A DNA stretch of 64,000 nucleotides, from the NCBI GenBank assembly GCA_008508345.1, contig QNGE01000111.1, positions 85,958-149,957 of the forward strand, read 5' to 3'. Positions 25,056-37,611 of this stretch are shown here, piece after piece. Source of the DNA: Paragonimus westermani (lineage: Eukaryota; Platyhelminthes; Trematoda; Plagiorchiida; Troglotrematidae). Made by a program: the position numbers and the translations under genes. Position 1 is the stretch's first letter, and each line of letters opens with the position of its first letter. The notes beneath the pieces were generated by a model, which saw only the letters and a list, made by a program, of their open reading frames with translations, made no database searches and had not been told where the DNA came from.

Positions 25056-25847
25056 AAACTTAGTAGCCTCAGTCGGGTGTCAAGTAGTAGTGAACGACAC
25101 ATGGTCGTTAGTTCATGTACATATGCGTAAATGCGTTCGGCAACACAGAACCATCGTTGTCATTGACCTCTTCATTCAAGCACACTTCCATATGGACCTG
25201 CTCAAGGTCACTAACAGAAATTAAAGTTTAAAACAGCCGTGAGACGCACAGCCGGGTCAGCGGTAAACAAAAGAAACACAAGACACAGATGAGAACGCAG
25301 GGCGAGATGTGTCAAGTTGTACTTAAGCAAGACGGTTTATTTCACACAAGAGTACTGATGCTGAAGTGTTTTACGCTTAAAAACATTCAGTGTACGTTAC
25401 ACGCTAGAACCGGACGCTCTGCACAATGCACATAGACATCAGTCTAACACAGAATCGGCATAAGAGCTGTTTTTAAAGTGTTCTTAATATCACTTTACAT
25501 GGTCTGATCCCGAACCAGATTGTGCTAAGAAACTGTTGTGAAATCACCCACCTATCAGGTCATAATGGTACACCCCGAAAGACCGCCTGCAATTGCCCAT
25601 ATAATCTACAAACATGAATTGTGAACTGAAGTTCACCTGGAATAAACGGGAGATCGATAAAAAAAATCTAGCTGGATTGACATCCACATTTTAACAACCG
25701 AAATTTTCAGTCACTTGTTAGCAGTAAGCATAACGGCTTCTAGCCACTCAGTTGGTCACCGGTTTAAACATAAAAGACTGAGTGCATTAAGTACATGACG
25801 TTAAGTTTGACTAACAGAACGATGAGCTATCATGGCTCAATACAACA

Positions 25848-26342
25848 GTGAAGCCAAATCTGTCCAAGTCTCCGGTTTCAAGCCAAGGAAGGTCTACGGA
25901 CAGCGGAGACCACGACTGCATTCCGACCCCAGCGACCGCATCACACCCGATAAAAATGATCGCTCTGTTGATGACCGAAGACCGTACAAATCGTTCACTT
26001 TGTTGTCCAGACCAAATTTGCCTCGTCAAAACAACAAATTCGCATGTGCGCTACACCTCACCATCACACCCAACTCACCTAAGTGCGTGCGTTTACGTTG
26101 TGTTGCATTCGCATTGCACACGTGTGTCGACCCACGGTACGCCTTGTTTACACTATGACTCCATCGGACCTAGTGCAAGACTAAACTTGCCAGCTGCTAA
26201 TTTAGCGAGACAAATGGATGAACATATCCTCCTTACAAGTAAACATGCGCGACATTTGATGTGCAATCCACAGACAGATGGGTTGTGCGAGTTTTTGTAT
26301 ACGTGTACGAGGTGGATGAATGTCAGATCTGGCGACCATTGA
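25848..26342 (+). other. Overlapping open frames, 164 codons longest
   Basis: Two plus-strand ATG frames (108 and 164 codons) overlap out of phase here, and the minus strand is also open for 72 codons at 25811-26029. At most one can be real. The long one is rich in His, Ser, Pro and Cys, as expected from a CpA/CpC-rich segment read without selection. No motif was found in any of the three. I treat the region as compositionally open rather than as a gene. Confidence 0.2.
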
Positions 26343-26402
26343 ACAGCCTAGAGAACGATCATTTCACACTGCCAAAAGGATTTCTGAAATTACGTTTTTC
26401 AG

Positions 26403-26479
26403 GGTTAAGAGAGAACATTGGATGAGGCACCGGTCGCTATCGGGAACCTGTTCATGTTTCTTAATATCTTTTCACAAAG
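26403..26479 (+). CDS. Candidate 77-bp internal exon
   Basis: It is framed by a strong acceptor (attacgtttttcag) and a good donor (cacaaag then gtaatt). Of the three frames only one is open, reading VKREHWMRHRSLSGTCSCFL and on to SFHK. It enters in phase 2 and leaves in phase 1. The protein family is unknown. The confidence rests entirely on the pair of splice sites. Confidence 0.4.
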
Positions 26480-27120
26480 GTAATTACAGAAGCCGAACGT
26501 GTAGGTGGATAAATTTTGTGGTGCATATTGTTGTATGATGTGTGGTACCACCTAAGAATTCCCAAGATCCTTGCCAGGAACATTCCAAACGGTTACAGAG
26601 CCTTACCTTACTTTACTAAAAGAGAATAACCGACCACATCTTATGAATAACTGACTAAGTTGCCTGTTCAAATTAATCGACCCCTTGATCACCGCATCAC
26701 AGTCAACATCGAGCTGTATGGTCAAGCTTTGGCTTCAGTGAACGACAGACGGCAGAAATGAAAACTTTGGTCGCCTTTGGTGACGAATTCCGGGAGAGTT
26801 TCCATGATCATGATAACGCTCGTAGTGAATTCTCAGGTGTGTATCCGTCAGTAAATTTTTGGTAATGCTTCGGCACTCTACCATGCTACATTCCGAGAGA
26901 ACACCAAGCCCGTTTATCCCGTGATTTCACTACTGTTCGGACATTGATATGCGTTCCCGAAGACCAGTCACACACGAACCACTCATTTTCAGCCCACAGT
27001 AGTGCCCGATTTATTAACGGAGGCTGATGATCGAAACATCATCGTGAAAGATCCAAAACTGTATGCGTACGGTCAGACTGTAATAAGAATCCTGGCTTAA
27101 TTCAAGCGGGCACTTTGGTT

Positions 27121-27152
27121 CATCATCATCATCATCGTCGTCGTCACTCTCA
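27121..27152. repeat. (ATC)n/(GTC)n microsatellite
   Basis: A run of catcat units passes into cgtcgt units, a point-mutated trinucleotide repeat. Confidence 0.75.
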
Positions 27153-27159
27153 TCCTTAT

Positions 27160-29900
27160 TCACTTAGAACAGTTTAACTGTTCGATCACAAAAGATCCTA
27201 TTCAATCTGCCTTTGTTATACACGTTTCATCTCATGCCCGTGAAATTTGAGACGTGAATGCACCTAAGACATTCATGAACGCTGTATGGTTTTGGTGATC
27301 TAAGCGACATCCGGCTGTGCTTGAGAGATACCAACGAAGCTGTACTGGAGGGACTGTGGAGATTATCAAGCTGAATAAACACCGCAATAAAAGACGAACT
27401 ATCAGCGATGAGAATCGCACAAATAGAAGCTGACCGATATTGCCCGTCATCTAGGAGTTGATTTTAAAAGCCCAAGAGATACAGTAACCGAAAACGAAGA
27501 GGGGATAATTAAAATAAGCAGATTCGAGGAATCCGTGGTTGTGTGGCAGTTAAGCATCAGTGTGAATCACTGATGTGCTGCTGCCTATGATGGTGATAAT
27601 TCACAATATGGATGTGATTATGCTGTCAGGAAGTATGGGGAAATATAAGTTAATGTAAAACACCATGTGCAAGCTAAATTGACAATTAAATAACCTTCAA
27701 CTGATCGCTCGGTTTATTGTTACAAATAGACCTGTAGTTCAACCAAACTGGACTCAATCGTTTCAAACGTGAAACAGAGGCATTCACAACAGCCCATGTA
27801 GCTAGGGGAACAACATTTCTTTCCTTCGTGTATACCCTGCTGAAAAAATTTATACCATCTGGCGTTCCAGAACTCTCCAACGATCCGAGAAGAGTAAGCT
27901 TTACGTGAACACATATCTTGAATTATATCCCAGACTAGTTGTGAATTTGTTTAACAGTTGTTGACATGTTCCCGCAGAGTGAACAAATAACCAAACATAC
28001 CAGTAACATTTTAGATCAATAATGCACCAATACACCATCGGGGGTCCTTTTCTGTTAACCCTTTTGAAGAAGCATTCAATGTACGCAAAAGAAAAACCAA
28101 GAAACTTCTGCAAAAAACCAAGCTAATCAAGATGTCTCCAGTGGGCTCGAAATACACCACACGTGTTTTTGGTATTCAGGTTTTTCAAAATCTAACGTCA
28201 ATGACATGTTCTCACTTACAAACGTTTAGAGGGCTTGCAGTTTTCTTTTAAATATTCATAAAAGAGCGTTAGTACAAAGCATGTAGTTTGCATTGTTCCC
28301 AGTTGATAAGAAATGTTGTGGAGGTTCATGAATCACATAGCGGTCGCAAACCAATCCAATTAGCCACGACGGCAGGTGAACTAGTTTAATCGGATTGTTG
28401 ACGTGCGAAACGGGTGATATTTACCAAAGCAGGTTGAGTTAGGGACGATGGTGGCGGTGGCTCCGCCGGTGGCGGAACACGGAAAATAATTAGGGAGGAA
28501 ACAGAACGGCAAAACTCTTATGCGGGAGGATCAAAACTCCACAAGAGGTGAGTTTTGAATAGATCAATCACAGAAATTTGTATTCGCTTTGTGTAAAAGA
28601 TACGTAAGATCTACCGATTGCCTTCGTTGACGGTGTAGCGGTAAAAATAAGTATTGTTTGATTCAGAAGGCTAGTCGATCACCTCGGTTTTGGAGCAATC
28701 GCTTCCAGGTGTGATGTGGAATAATCATCCAGTTCTGAAGTGTTACTTGATGAAAGCTGAAAAGTGACTTACCGATAAAATCAAAAGCAAACCCAGTGGT
28801 AACAATTACCTAGCAGTTGTTCACAATATTCCTTTGCCTAATCCTTGATCGATGAGCCACCGCTCCCGAGAGAATTGTGAGTTTTGATAAGTGTCCACAC
28901 CACGAGTCTACACTTTTTCAACGGACTATGGTTGTTTAGATATTTGGTTGACAATTTCATAACTAAAGATGCATCTGATCGGAAGATGGCGACTCATAAA
29001 GCTGTACATCACGGCAATATGAACCAGGCACTAATAGCGTTGAAGTGATCTTGATGTTTTCTGATTGACGATTTGACGTATAAGTTGGGATTGGATTTAT
29101 GTCTCAAGAACACGCAAAAAATGAAGAAAATTCCGATCGAAGAGCGCACTAAGTTCACTCATTCTGCGGAATAAAATCTAATGTCCGAACACAACATATT
29201 TCTAGATAGCTTATAGAAAGAGCTGCATGATGGCTGGAACCGTACAACCAGCGCAAAAGAGGCACGGTATTAGCTTGGCTTTCCTCGCCGCTGACTGTAC
29301 ATTTGTGTAGGCGCACCCATTCGTAATATCCATGGCCTTGTTGGCCCACGCTGAACATATGGTGAAGCCAAATGAACGGGGGCTAGGCTCAAGGCTGTAA
29401 AATTTCCGAAATATCTCAAGGCGTAACTGTGCGTAACGTGGTAACCAATATGTCGGGTACTCAGCAATGGTCTCCTACACGACCGATACTGATAAGGCAA
29501 TGTGGAGAGGGGACAGCGGTAGCCATGTGCATAATCTAACTGGTGCCAACTACCCTTGTCCGGTTTGACTCACCAATAGCGATGTATGTAATCAGGCTAA
29601 ACATCAGTAACATGTGAAAATTTGGCGGGATTTAAAGAATTATGTAACCCTTCTAATCAGCTATCTAACAATGTCTTGCTGGATAATTAATTCCATTCAG
29701 CAAAATGAATGAACTGTGTATTTGATCAGAAGTACTCTCATTTGTCGTGGACTTTTGAAGAACAAACCAAACTTTTAGCTACATATACATAATGCTAACA
29801 GAGGTCAGAAAACGATTCATCAGACAAGTAGGCTAAACAGTCAAACGTGATCTCTAAACCATGGGAGATATTTCAGTATGTAGTTTTGCAGATGTGTTCA
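27160..29900. other. Gene-poor stretch, nothing firm
   Basis: A small GC-rich patch at about 28445-28485 (ggtggcggtggctccgccgg and flanks) can form a hairpin and is CpG-containing. It has no consistent coding frame. Minus-strand open frames of 60-76 codons at 27686-28113 and 29155-29500 overlap one another and are not supported. Confidence 0.35.
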
Positions 29901-29924
29901 TCAGGAGGTTAGCCAACTCCGAAC

Positions 29925-30004
29925 ATGAGATTCGGCAAGAGTTGAACTAGCAACATGAACTCCGCGCCCTTACGTGACATGTGCTCAACCAGCTGAGCTA
30001 TGGA
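29925..30004 (-). mobile_element. tRNA-like sequence, SINE head or tRNA pseudogene
   Basis: On the minus strand, TAGCTCAGCTGGTTGAGCAC is an intact tRNA D-arm (GCTC pairs with GAGC) and a perfect A-box. About 45 bases downstream, CTAGTTCAACTC is a B-box. The T-stem and the acceptor stem do not pair, so this is not a functional tRNA gene. It is better preserved at the head than the other local SINEs and lacks their body, so it may be a different SINE family or a solitary tRNA pseudogene. Confidence 0.6.
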
Positions 30005-32140
30005 AACACGTCTGGATCCTTGATATGAAATCAGAAAGCCCCTGTCACAGTTTAGCTGGTAGGATGAATGTGGCGTATGGACATTCGTCTCCAGTCTTTA
30101 GTTCAACTCCAGCCAAACCCCGAACTTCTCAAACTTGGACCTTTTTATACCTTCGAGTCACAAGAAGTTAAAGTTCCACCTTCAAACTACAAGGTGTTCG
30201 TCGCAGTGCGACAAAAGATGTCCAAACCGAGACAGTTTTATTGGGCTGAGGTAGGAACCATCAAAGAAATCGAGGCTTGAACATGAGATTGGCAATCCGT
30301 GAAGTTTTCCGTGAGCTACCTTGGGGTATTTACCTCAGATGATCTCTAACCTGTCCCAAGCAGCACATCTCAAATCCAATCTTGAACACAAATAATCTTG
30401 CAAAAACCGTTGTCCAGGTGAGTCCTTTCTGATAGATTAGCCTACTGCAGTTAACTTAGCGCACAGTACGTCACTCTCGTGGAACGTTGAGGGGATCATT
30501 TCCCTAACCAACTTTTTATATCAATACAACCTTAGTTTGCCGCCATTGCCTTTACAAAACTTGACGATATCCAGGCCATAGGTAACTTATTAGGTTACAT
30601 GGTAGCAGGCTCTACATTGTATGAAAGCCGCAAAAACTCATTATCAGCAACGGAATAACACATCGTTGAAAACGCTTCCGACAAATGGGTTACTGTCACG
30701 ACACTGTAGCGTATACCCACATAGACACTCGAATGAATCAGTACATGCTCTGTGACTGGACCCCATACTGTTAATTGACCTCAACCAGTGTGCCAGCGTG
30801 AAGCAAGGCGGACAAACTCAACTGTGCTGTTAGCATGAACGGTGGTTAGGAGACGACGACGTGGACAGAATTAAACATGAATACGAGAAAAATAAACTCG
30901 TGTCACAACTATGCCCACGACTCGAAAATGTATGATCGGGTTCGAGCTATCGTGGCCTTGATTGTCCCTCCCTAGATTTAGGCGACTGTTCAGTACTAAT
31001 CCTCTCATGTGTGAGTAAGCGCGACGTACGGTAACAAGTCTTAGCTTTCAAATGAAGTTTTCGTTGGGCTGTGCTGCTTTCAAGCTCTCACTTAGGTTTT
31101 GGGCAGGCTAACAAGATGTCTATCACGCACGACGTAGTCACGTGTTCACATACACCGATATGAGCATGTCGGAGAACTATGACCAGACCACAACAACCAG
31201 CTACCATAAGTCTTATTTGATGTGAGCGGACAGACTGTCCAATTCTGGTGAATGTGTGACGGTCATGATCGAATTACGAAACTCGTTATACCAGTCGACC
31301 GATCGTCTTCTCCAGGATGGGTCATAACTGTATTCTGATCTGGTTTTGAAGTCAGTCAACTGATGATAGACTATGTATACGCCCTTTCAAAAAAGGCTTC
31401 CGGTCTCAAAACAGTACAAACCAGATGGGCGATAAAATGGAAGTCGTGTAGCCATCTTAGATTACGAAACCCTCATCAGAATCGGCGAATTCGGTCTAAA
31501 ATTAATGGACCAGTAATGCGCTGCATGGTCGTACTGTCACCTGCAACCTTCAAACGTTCTAAGAGATTACGTTTTTTCAAGCTCTCTGACAATTGTGTAC
31601 GTTCGTTTGCTATTCACATTCCAGTCTAATACCAGATAGCAAAATCTTTCAATCAAGCCTCATCATCAAATATAGCTGTAATATAAAGCACCTACAGAGT
31701 ACATGGGTTTTTAAAACGACCTTTCAGTAGCCAAAACCTTCGTTCAATGGAGAAGTAGAAATGTCACACTTGCATGTTCCCTTGTATCATCACTTCCAAC
31801 TCTGACTCATGTCTTCCGTTGCACAGTCCCTTGTAATTGATAACTCGCGGAGAACTGTGTCTGGACATGAACCGTGCATGCTAATCTTTTATCTGTCCCA
31901 CTAACATTGGATTCGTAAAAATAAAGCTTTAAAAAGCAGAAACATTAGGTAATATAAACAAATAAGACAAATCATTATTCAACAAGTTTGACGGTTCTGC
32001 AAAGAACTTCTAATCATCAACCGGAATTAAGAAGACAATTACTGTTGCCCCTCACAGTGATAACGCAATCTCAAAATTAGTCAGAAACGAATCCGAAAAG
32101 GCGTTTGCACATGATGATTTCGCTGTGCACAATGTGGGAT
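30005..32140. other. Gene-poor stretch with weak open frames
   Basis: ATG frames of about 70 codons (30068-30280) and 88 codons (31363-31629) read plausibly but lack splice or motif support. A short segment at 31005-31145 (gtgagtaagcgcgacgtac, then gcacgacgtagtcacgtg) weakly matches sequence just upstream of repeat R copy 3 (44260-44345). Confidence 0.3.
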
Positions 32141-32335
32141 CAACAGCGTAGTGGTCAACACGGTTGCATCATGAAAGCACTGCCAAAAATCGAATCCCGG
32201 TCATGGCAAATAGATACACTACTGACGAGCTCTAAATGAAGCGAAACTCGGAAATGGTTCTCTTTTCAAAAAAGATTAACTGAAAACTCTATGGAAATGC
32301 GAGGACTGCGACCAACTTTGAGTGCCGTTTGAATC
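32141..32335 (+). mobile_element. tRNA-derived SINE copy, near full length
   Basis: The head agcgtagtggtcaacacgg is A-box-like and aatcgaatcccggtcatgg is B-box-like. Then follow gatacactactgacgagc, agcgaaactcgg, cttttcaaaaaagatt, and a 3' core ending ggactgcgaccaactttgag. It is one of the two best complete copies for drafting a consensus. Confidence 0.8.
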
Positions 32336-32459
32336 ATATTACTTACCAGATTAAAGGTGATTACAATTTGACTGGAAAGCGCTGGCCGATTGACCAGTTG
32401 TTGCGTCGCGGTCGAACAAGCGTGTGGTTGTGTGCTAATTCGATTAAACTACACGTTGA

Positions 32460-32525
32460 GTCAATAGCACAGTGGTCAGCAAGAGAACCAGTGTTCCGGT
32501 TAGAGTAAGGATGGACGACAGCGAT
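32460..32525 (+). mobile_element. SINE fragment, head only
   Basis: The stretch caatagcacagtggtcagc matches the SINE A-box region and a diverged B-box (gttccggttagagtaagg) follows. The body is not recognisable. It lies about 125 bases downstream of the full copy on the same strand. Confidence 0.5.
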
Positions 32526-32987
32526 CGGTTTTAACAAGAATTAAGCTCTGACCCAGTCTCGTTTAGGCTGAGGGGTCTAATGTGACTACTAAATCTATCA
32601 TCGCGTTGCTCACAAAGTGGGCTGAAATCTTAGGCAAGTGGTAACCATTGCTGTCTGAAACGTGTTCACCGGGCGGAAAATTCGTCTGAGAACCGATTAA
32701 TTCAGGCGAGGTTGCGCGGGCTGTGAGGTAAGTCATGGGTCAACTGAGAGAAAAGTGGTCGTAAAATGTCAATTGAAAAAAGTGACCGATTCTTTTCACG
32801 GCGCACAAAACGACCTACACGAATATAACCAAAACTAGTCATAAGGCAGCTTTTTCAGTGGAATTCATTGGCAGCCGCTTGAGGTTTTAATAGAACGGTT
32901 TAACATCCCACACTAATGACATTAAACTTCGTCAAGTAAACGGCGGGACGCACGCGTCGTTTCGGCGAGCACCGGTGGGAAACTAAC

Positions 32988-33366
32988 CGTGTGATAGAAC
33001 TCCGTAATGTCTCCCAAGACTGATTGCCGAGAGTTGTGATGAAGTCGACATTCTTCCATGGGCTGCAAACGTGTCCCGTAGAGAACGCGGTAGACTCGCG
33101 TACATACCCCATACAATCCGCCGGGACCGTTTGCAGGAACTAAGTCGCGCCGTAATTCCAGAAGAATCGGGGAACGAACTTCACCTTCTGCAGTGAGACC
33201 AGCAGGCGCATACAATGCTGGTTGATCATTCCATGCAATATCTCTGATTGGCCTCAACAAAGGCTGTTGTGTGTAGGATGAGTTCGAGCCGACGGTCAAG
33301 GTAAGTCCCGCCAGAAAGACTAGTGATGTGAACGGTTGTGGGAGAAATGCCATCGCTCATGCACGC
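32988..33366 (-). CDS. Candidate first coding exon of a secreted protein
   Basis: The ATG at 33353 starts MAFLPQPFTSLVFLAGLTLT, a convincing signal peptide with likely cleavage shortly after (VGS). The mature part has two N-terminal Ser/Tyr-rich turns, then a charged segment (LLELRRDLVPANG) and two cysteines about 23 residues apart. A strong acceptor (ccgctttcatttacacag) ends only 13 bases before the ATG. This suits either a spliced 5' UTR intron or spliced-leader addition. The donor is taken as CACACG then GTTAGT (exon end 32988). An alternative, ATGGG then GTATGT, would end it at 33108. The frame is closed by a TAA at 32922 if neither is used. No family was recognised; the upstream region is promoter-like. 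Confidence 0.5.
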
Positions 33367-33900
33367 CTGTGTAAATGAAAGCGGTAAAAAGTCTAATTCA
33401 GATAGTTCCGTTGGGCGCAACATTCCATGCTTAGCGGTGCACACGGTGGATTCCGCTGAGACATCTGCTCCATGTGTGCTGTCGCAGTAATCCTTACAAT
33501 TCTGACGGTACGGACGTTTTGCCAACGGTGCCAGTCACCAATCTCACGCTAGAACAAGTGCCATTTTGATTGGTTGACTATTCCCTCTGGCCGGTTGGCC
33601 ACACAGAACGGACCAATCACGTTTGAAGGTTGGATACGACGCCAGACGTCGCTTTCGCGCCTGACATTGTGAGTCGCTGGGCTGTGTTGGTTGCGCTGGC
33701 AGTTGGCTGGCGGCGAGATCTCGTGACGTTAATCGTGTTCTGAAAATGCCAGCCTGGTGTCAGTAACACGACCCATTCTGTTTCGGAACGAACAAAGTCA
33801 ATTTCTCGCGACTGCACTCAGCATTTTAATGGCATTCGAAAGTTTTGGTCGCACTGTTCATTCGACAACACGCCTGAAACATCGTTATTGGTCGATTAGG
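33367..33900 (-). promoter_or_regulatory. Putative CCAAT-rich promoter and 5' UTR
   Basis: The region upstream of the secreted-protein exon is richer in CpG than its flanks. It holds four CCAAT or inverted CCAAT boxes, at about 33538, 33567, 33613 and 33888 (accaatc, gattggt, ccaatca, attggt). No TATA box is evident. Several upstream ATGs occur between 33367 and 33500, which fits an untranslated or trans-spliced-away leader. Confidence 0.4.
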
Positions 33901-34145
33901 CGAAAAAAATGCAATCCATTACATTAACTACAATGGGTAGAGTAATGTATCCACAGGCTGGCGGAAGTATATGCTGATCTTCAAAAAAACACTGAGTTCC
34001 AAACACTATTGGTTAGAGGGCGCTAGTGGCTGAGAAAGGTAACGAGTAAACAATGTTTCCAGGTTAATCGAATTTCGTAGACCAGGACAAGCTTTACTCC
34101 GTTATGACGCTACCAAGAGTATTTTTGGAGAGGCTGATCGATATA

Positions 34146-34340
34146 ACCTGAACATCATTCACAACCGATTTCAGCTTTCGCGTTCCGTTTCCAGTCAGCC
34201 CTCTTCGAAAATAAACACCTTGTTCGAGTTCAACTTTTGCTGGAACTTGTCAGTGGTCCATATTCTTCCCACGTCCGGGGTTAGAACTCCACCCATGCTA
34301 TCATGAAGCAACCGCGTTTCCCGCTGTGCCACTGACAACA
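34146..34340 (-). mobile_element. tRNA-derived SINE copy, near full length
   Basis: On the minus strand this is the clearest copy. The A-box region is cagtggcacagcgggaaac, the B-box region is ggagttctaaccccgg, then come atatggaccactgacaag, a gttcgagtt-like block complementing the family cgaaactcg position, and cgaagagggctgactggaaa. It ends gtgaatgatgttcaggtt. The full length is about 195 bases. Confidence 0.85.
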
Positions 34341-34349
34341 TGACCGTAT

Positions 34350-36780
34350 TACTATATGAAAACGCTCAGACGTATTCGCTTGTGATTAACACCTGGGGAC
34401 TGACAGACGTTTGTTGCACCCTGTAACAGGTTTCAATTTCGATACGGTTTTACATAACAACGATTAAGTCTCTATTTTAAGGAGAGCTGACGGTGAATGC
34501 TCGAAAAGTAAAGTTTTCGTTTTTGCATTTAGATACTTCGAAAAATCCTGTTTAGATGACCTCCACAATTCCTCAAAGTTGAATCCAACTCTGTGCTTGG
34601 TCGAGCCGGAATCGTGTTCAATTTGAAGTATACCTAATCAGACAAACTTGGGTTGGCTCTATTTCAGGTCTCATGCCCACGAACGATTCAGGCAGGCACG
34701 TTTACCCCACAGTAAGCCAGTCATTTGATTGGTTAAACGCACTGTCGAAACCCATGTGATCACGTGTACAGGCACAGAGACTGATACGTTGGCAGCGTAA
34801 ACAGCTTAACGATGGGAAGTCCTGCTGCTGCGTCAGATGCATTTTGCGCGTAAGCGAACACAAGAAGCAAATTAATGGTGGCTACGGTGGCTGTGATAAT
34901 CACTTTGAATCAGTGGCAAATACTAGTGGGACAAAAGGTAGAACTTAATTGAACCAGAAATCGCCGACACAACAAAGTTGCTTCTGGTTCGCTGTTCGTC
35001 CAAAAGATATCTCATGGAGACTCGAATTAAGGTTTGGTATACTTACTCTGTTTGATAGCGGGTGAGTTGGTGACATCATTCTTCGGTTAGCCTGTCACAT
35101 TGACCGAAGAAACAGGATACCTGCCCATAAAAATTACCACAAGTGGCTTGCGCTAAACCACCTGTAGTTCCACTCACACACACCGTATTCAGTATAGACC
35201 CGAAGGACTAAGACCTGCAGCTGAGGCCTGATAACAAATGGCTATTTCATTAACAGTCAGACATTACTCTGCGTATCCGAAACAGGAACCATTTGATAAG
35301 TATGTAACGGTCTTCTGACACAGTGAGATGGAGTAGCAGCCCACCGAATTGAGTCAGATGGGGTACTGTCTTCAGTGCACATAACAGCTTGCATATGCAA
35401 CAGACTCCAAGCAGTAAGCCGGGTTGTATAACATTTCAGAACAAAAACAAATTTGGAGGTGACGTTAACTGCAGTGTATTAGGAAGTATGATCGTCACTG
35501 CACGTCAGAGGTGATACCTAGCTAGATAGGGAATTATACTGTAGGACATGGTCTGTAACTTACGGATAAGCGATTGAAAGGCTACCTGCAACCAACTTAG
35601 TCAGAAGTATTCACACAGACTTGTGTGGAAAACCTTCAGCTACAACAATGGACTTCAAACGAAGTTTCAATTTAGAGCTGTCAATTAGGAAAACTGTGCC
35701 GTTATTACGGAAATGTGTCATTTGGTTCCCAAGTAAAGACCCATACGAAACGTGATGTTCTCAGGAAGTACCAAACAATCGTAATATCCTACGTCTTCAA
35801 TTTCATTCTACACCGTTCGGATGTGAATCCGAACTTGTCCCGTAATGTTATTCAAAGCAGGTTTGTATAAACTCGTCATGTGTGTATTCATATATCGAAG
35901 ACTGGTGAATATCACTCTCGCCATGTACCAGCACCACGAAACTTCACACCTTTCATTGAAAGCACTGTCATTCAGGAACAGTGTACTTACATGACCAATT
36001 TAACATTATTAAATATCGTTTGGTTTATGTGAAATTTGAACCGGTGTTTCATTCGGAACGGATAACAGTTTGTATTACGTAAACCCGTTTTTTGAATTTT
36101 TGCCCATTAACAAAGAAAAATCGCGTCTCTATTGCTAATGATTTTTGTGCGTTTTTTTTCCACTAAGACGTTGGGCACAACGTAGCAACAAACGAACGAT
36201 CTCACTTGTCAAAACAGCACCGCCACAATATAACTGAACAAATCACCGGAATGAATGATTGGACAACCACAAAAGGTTCAATTGTTATACTGTTCCTAAC
36301 ACACCAAATACGAGTTGCTACCACACAGGCTGAATAAGGTTAGAATTAACAAATGCTACCCACATGAAAAACATTTTACTTTGGTAGCTGACTGACAAAA
36401 AAAACAAGCAAGGTGGGCATCGTTCCTAAAACGGTAAAGTACACATCACACAGTCAAAGCTAATTAATAAGCCGCCATCATTTGCATGCCAGTCAAATTG
36501 ATGTAGTAAAACAAAACATCACAATCACAGTTAAATGATGTATCGAGAAGAGGACAGGCACAATCTAAACGGAGTGGGAAAATGGTAGACTTCAAAAGTT
36601 GATATACAAATAGGTGGTCTGTCAACCACTAACGGTTTCTGTCACTGGTATGAAAACAGATAAAACTACAGTGGTTGTGCGATTGGGAGTGGCTTTTTAT
36701 TTAACGAATAGCTGGAGGTCAACGGCGTTTGAGGTGGGCGAATTTTTTCCTGTTCTTTTGCCATCATATTTTACAAGAGA
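34350..36780. other. Gene-poor stretch, nothing recognised
   Basis: No exon, repeat family or regulatory cluster could be supported. A 14-base block (gttattacggaaat, about 35701) recurs at about 48400, but its flanks do not align. Confidence 0.4.
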
Positions 36781-36784
36781 GAGA

Positions 36785-37003
36785 AAGATCTTTGTTCATA
36801 CATTCCTGTCTCTGTGTTGGTCGATGAAAATTGTGATGGACGGCTTGTGGGTGTAAATAGGAAGTGAATGGAACTAGATAAAAGATAAATTCAATGAGGT
36901 TGCCGGCTAAAGTGGTTTTAGCAACGAACACTGAAACACACTGAAACAACATTCAGTCGAATACGCACATTCGATGACATGTGAAACTGAGTTACTCTAT
37001 CGA
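36785..37003 (+). repeat. Paralogous repeat P, copy 1 (left part)
   Basis: It aligns with 37990-38163. Shared blocks are cattcctgtctctgtgttg versus catttctgtctccgtgttg, the exact gtgtaaataggaagtgaa, and aacgaacactgaaacaac. Copy 1 is split by a solo LTR at 37004; its right part resumes at 37310 (ggttgggaaaactgtag versus ggttaggaaacttgtag). Copy 1 carries about 50 bases not present in copy 2 between the second and third blocks. Confidence 0.8.
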
Positions 37004-37309
37004 TGTTGTGAATCCAGAAGGCGGACGACACAAAGGTTGTTTTATTGGAGAAACCAATACACTACTTAAGCCTCTCAACGGGACTAGGGACAAAAACACT
37101 CATTTGCACACCGCACTCTTCTGAGGATGCTCCAGTCGCTTTGGATACCATGTCTTAATTCCATCATGTGGTGGAAGTCATTAAATGTCATTCCGCCTTC
37201 CAACGATCCTTCCCATATGTCTCCCGTATTTATCCCTTAATCATTTCGATCAATGCGGCTACTGAATAGTGGTGTGAGTAGTATGGTGCGACCGTCTATC
37301 CTCACTACA
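37004..37309 (-). mobile_element. Solo LTR A (subfamily 1)
   Basis: It is 306 bases long, TGTTGTGAATCC to CCTCACTACA as written on the plus strand. The sense strand is set by a polyadenylation signal near the 3' end. In this copy, ttttattgg is the mutated complement of the AATAAA seen in the family. It is flanked by tcga/tcgg, a 4-bp target duplication with one mismatch. It is inserted in repeat P copy 1. No internal region is present. Confidence 0.85.
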
Positions 37310-37388
37310 TCGGTTGGGAAAACTGTAGCGCTGGGTTTCTCCCACATATGTGCCGAGGGAGTAATATTCTAGAACTCAACTATTTCAG

Positions 37389-37611
37389 CCATTACCACGA
37401 ACTCGATAATATGATAATCTGCCAATCATCGATAGGACTGCGTTGTTCCACCGACGAATCGACATTATGGTTAAACAGTGATGACAAGAATGAACTAGTG
37501 TATATACAACAAGTTCACAAGAGATGGTTAAAAAATTTTCAGTGGTCTTACATGCGCAGAAGCATTCTCCTAAAGCACGACGACAGCGCACGTTGCAGAG
37601 TAGTCCAGTAG
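37389..37611 (+). CDS. Candidate terminal exon, unknown protein
   Basis: An acceptor (actcaactatttcag) opens a frame in phase 2 reading HYHELDNMIICQSSIGLRC, then LWLNSDDKNELVYIQQVHKR and WSYMRRSILL, to a TAG at 37609. The product of about 74 residues has a strongly charged, helical second half. No AATAAA follows closely, and no donor explains the end better than the stop. It lies between the two copies of repeat P, which argues for caution. Confidence 0.35.

Noticed and set aside
25811..26342. Three overlapping open frames on both strands
   Set aside because: Mutually exclusive frames with biased composition and no motif. Frames of this length are expected by chance given the window size.
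28440..28490. GC-rich gtggcggtggctccgccgg patch as a coding or regulatory element
   Set aside because: No frame stays open for more than a few codons around it, and no other promoter signal is nearby.
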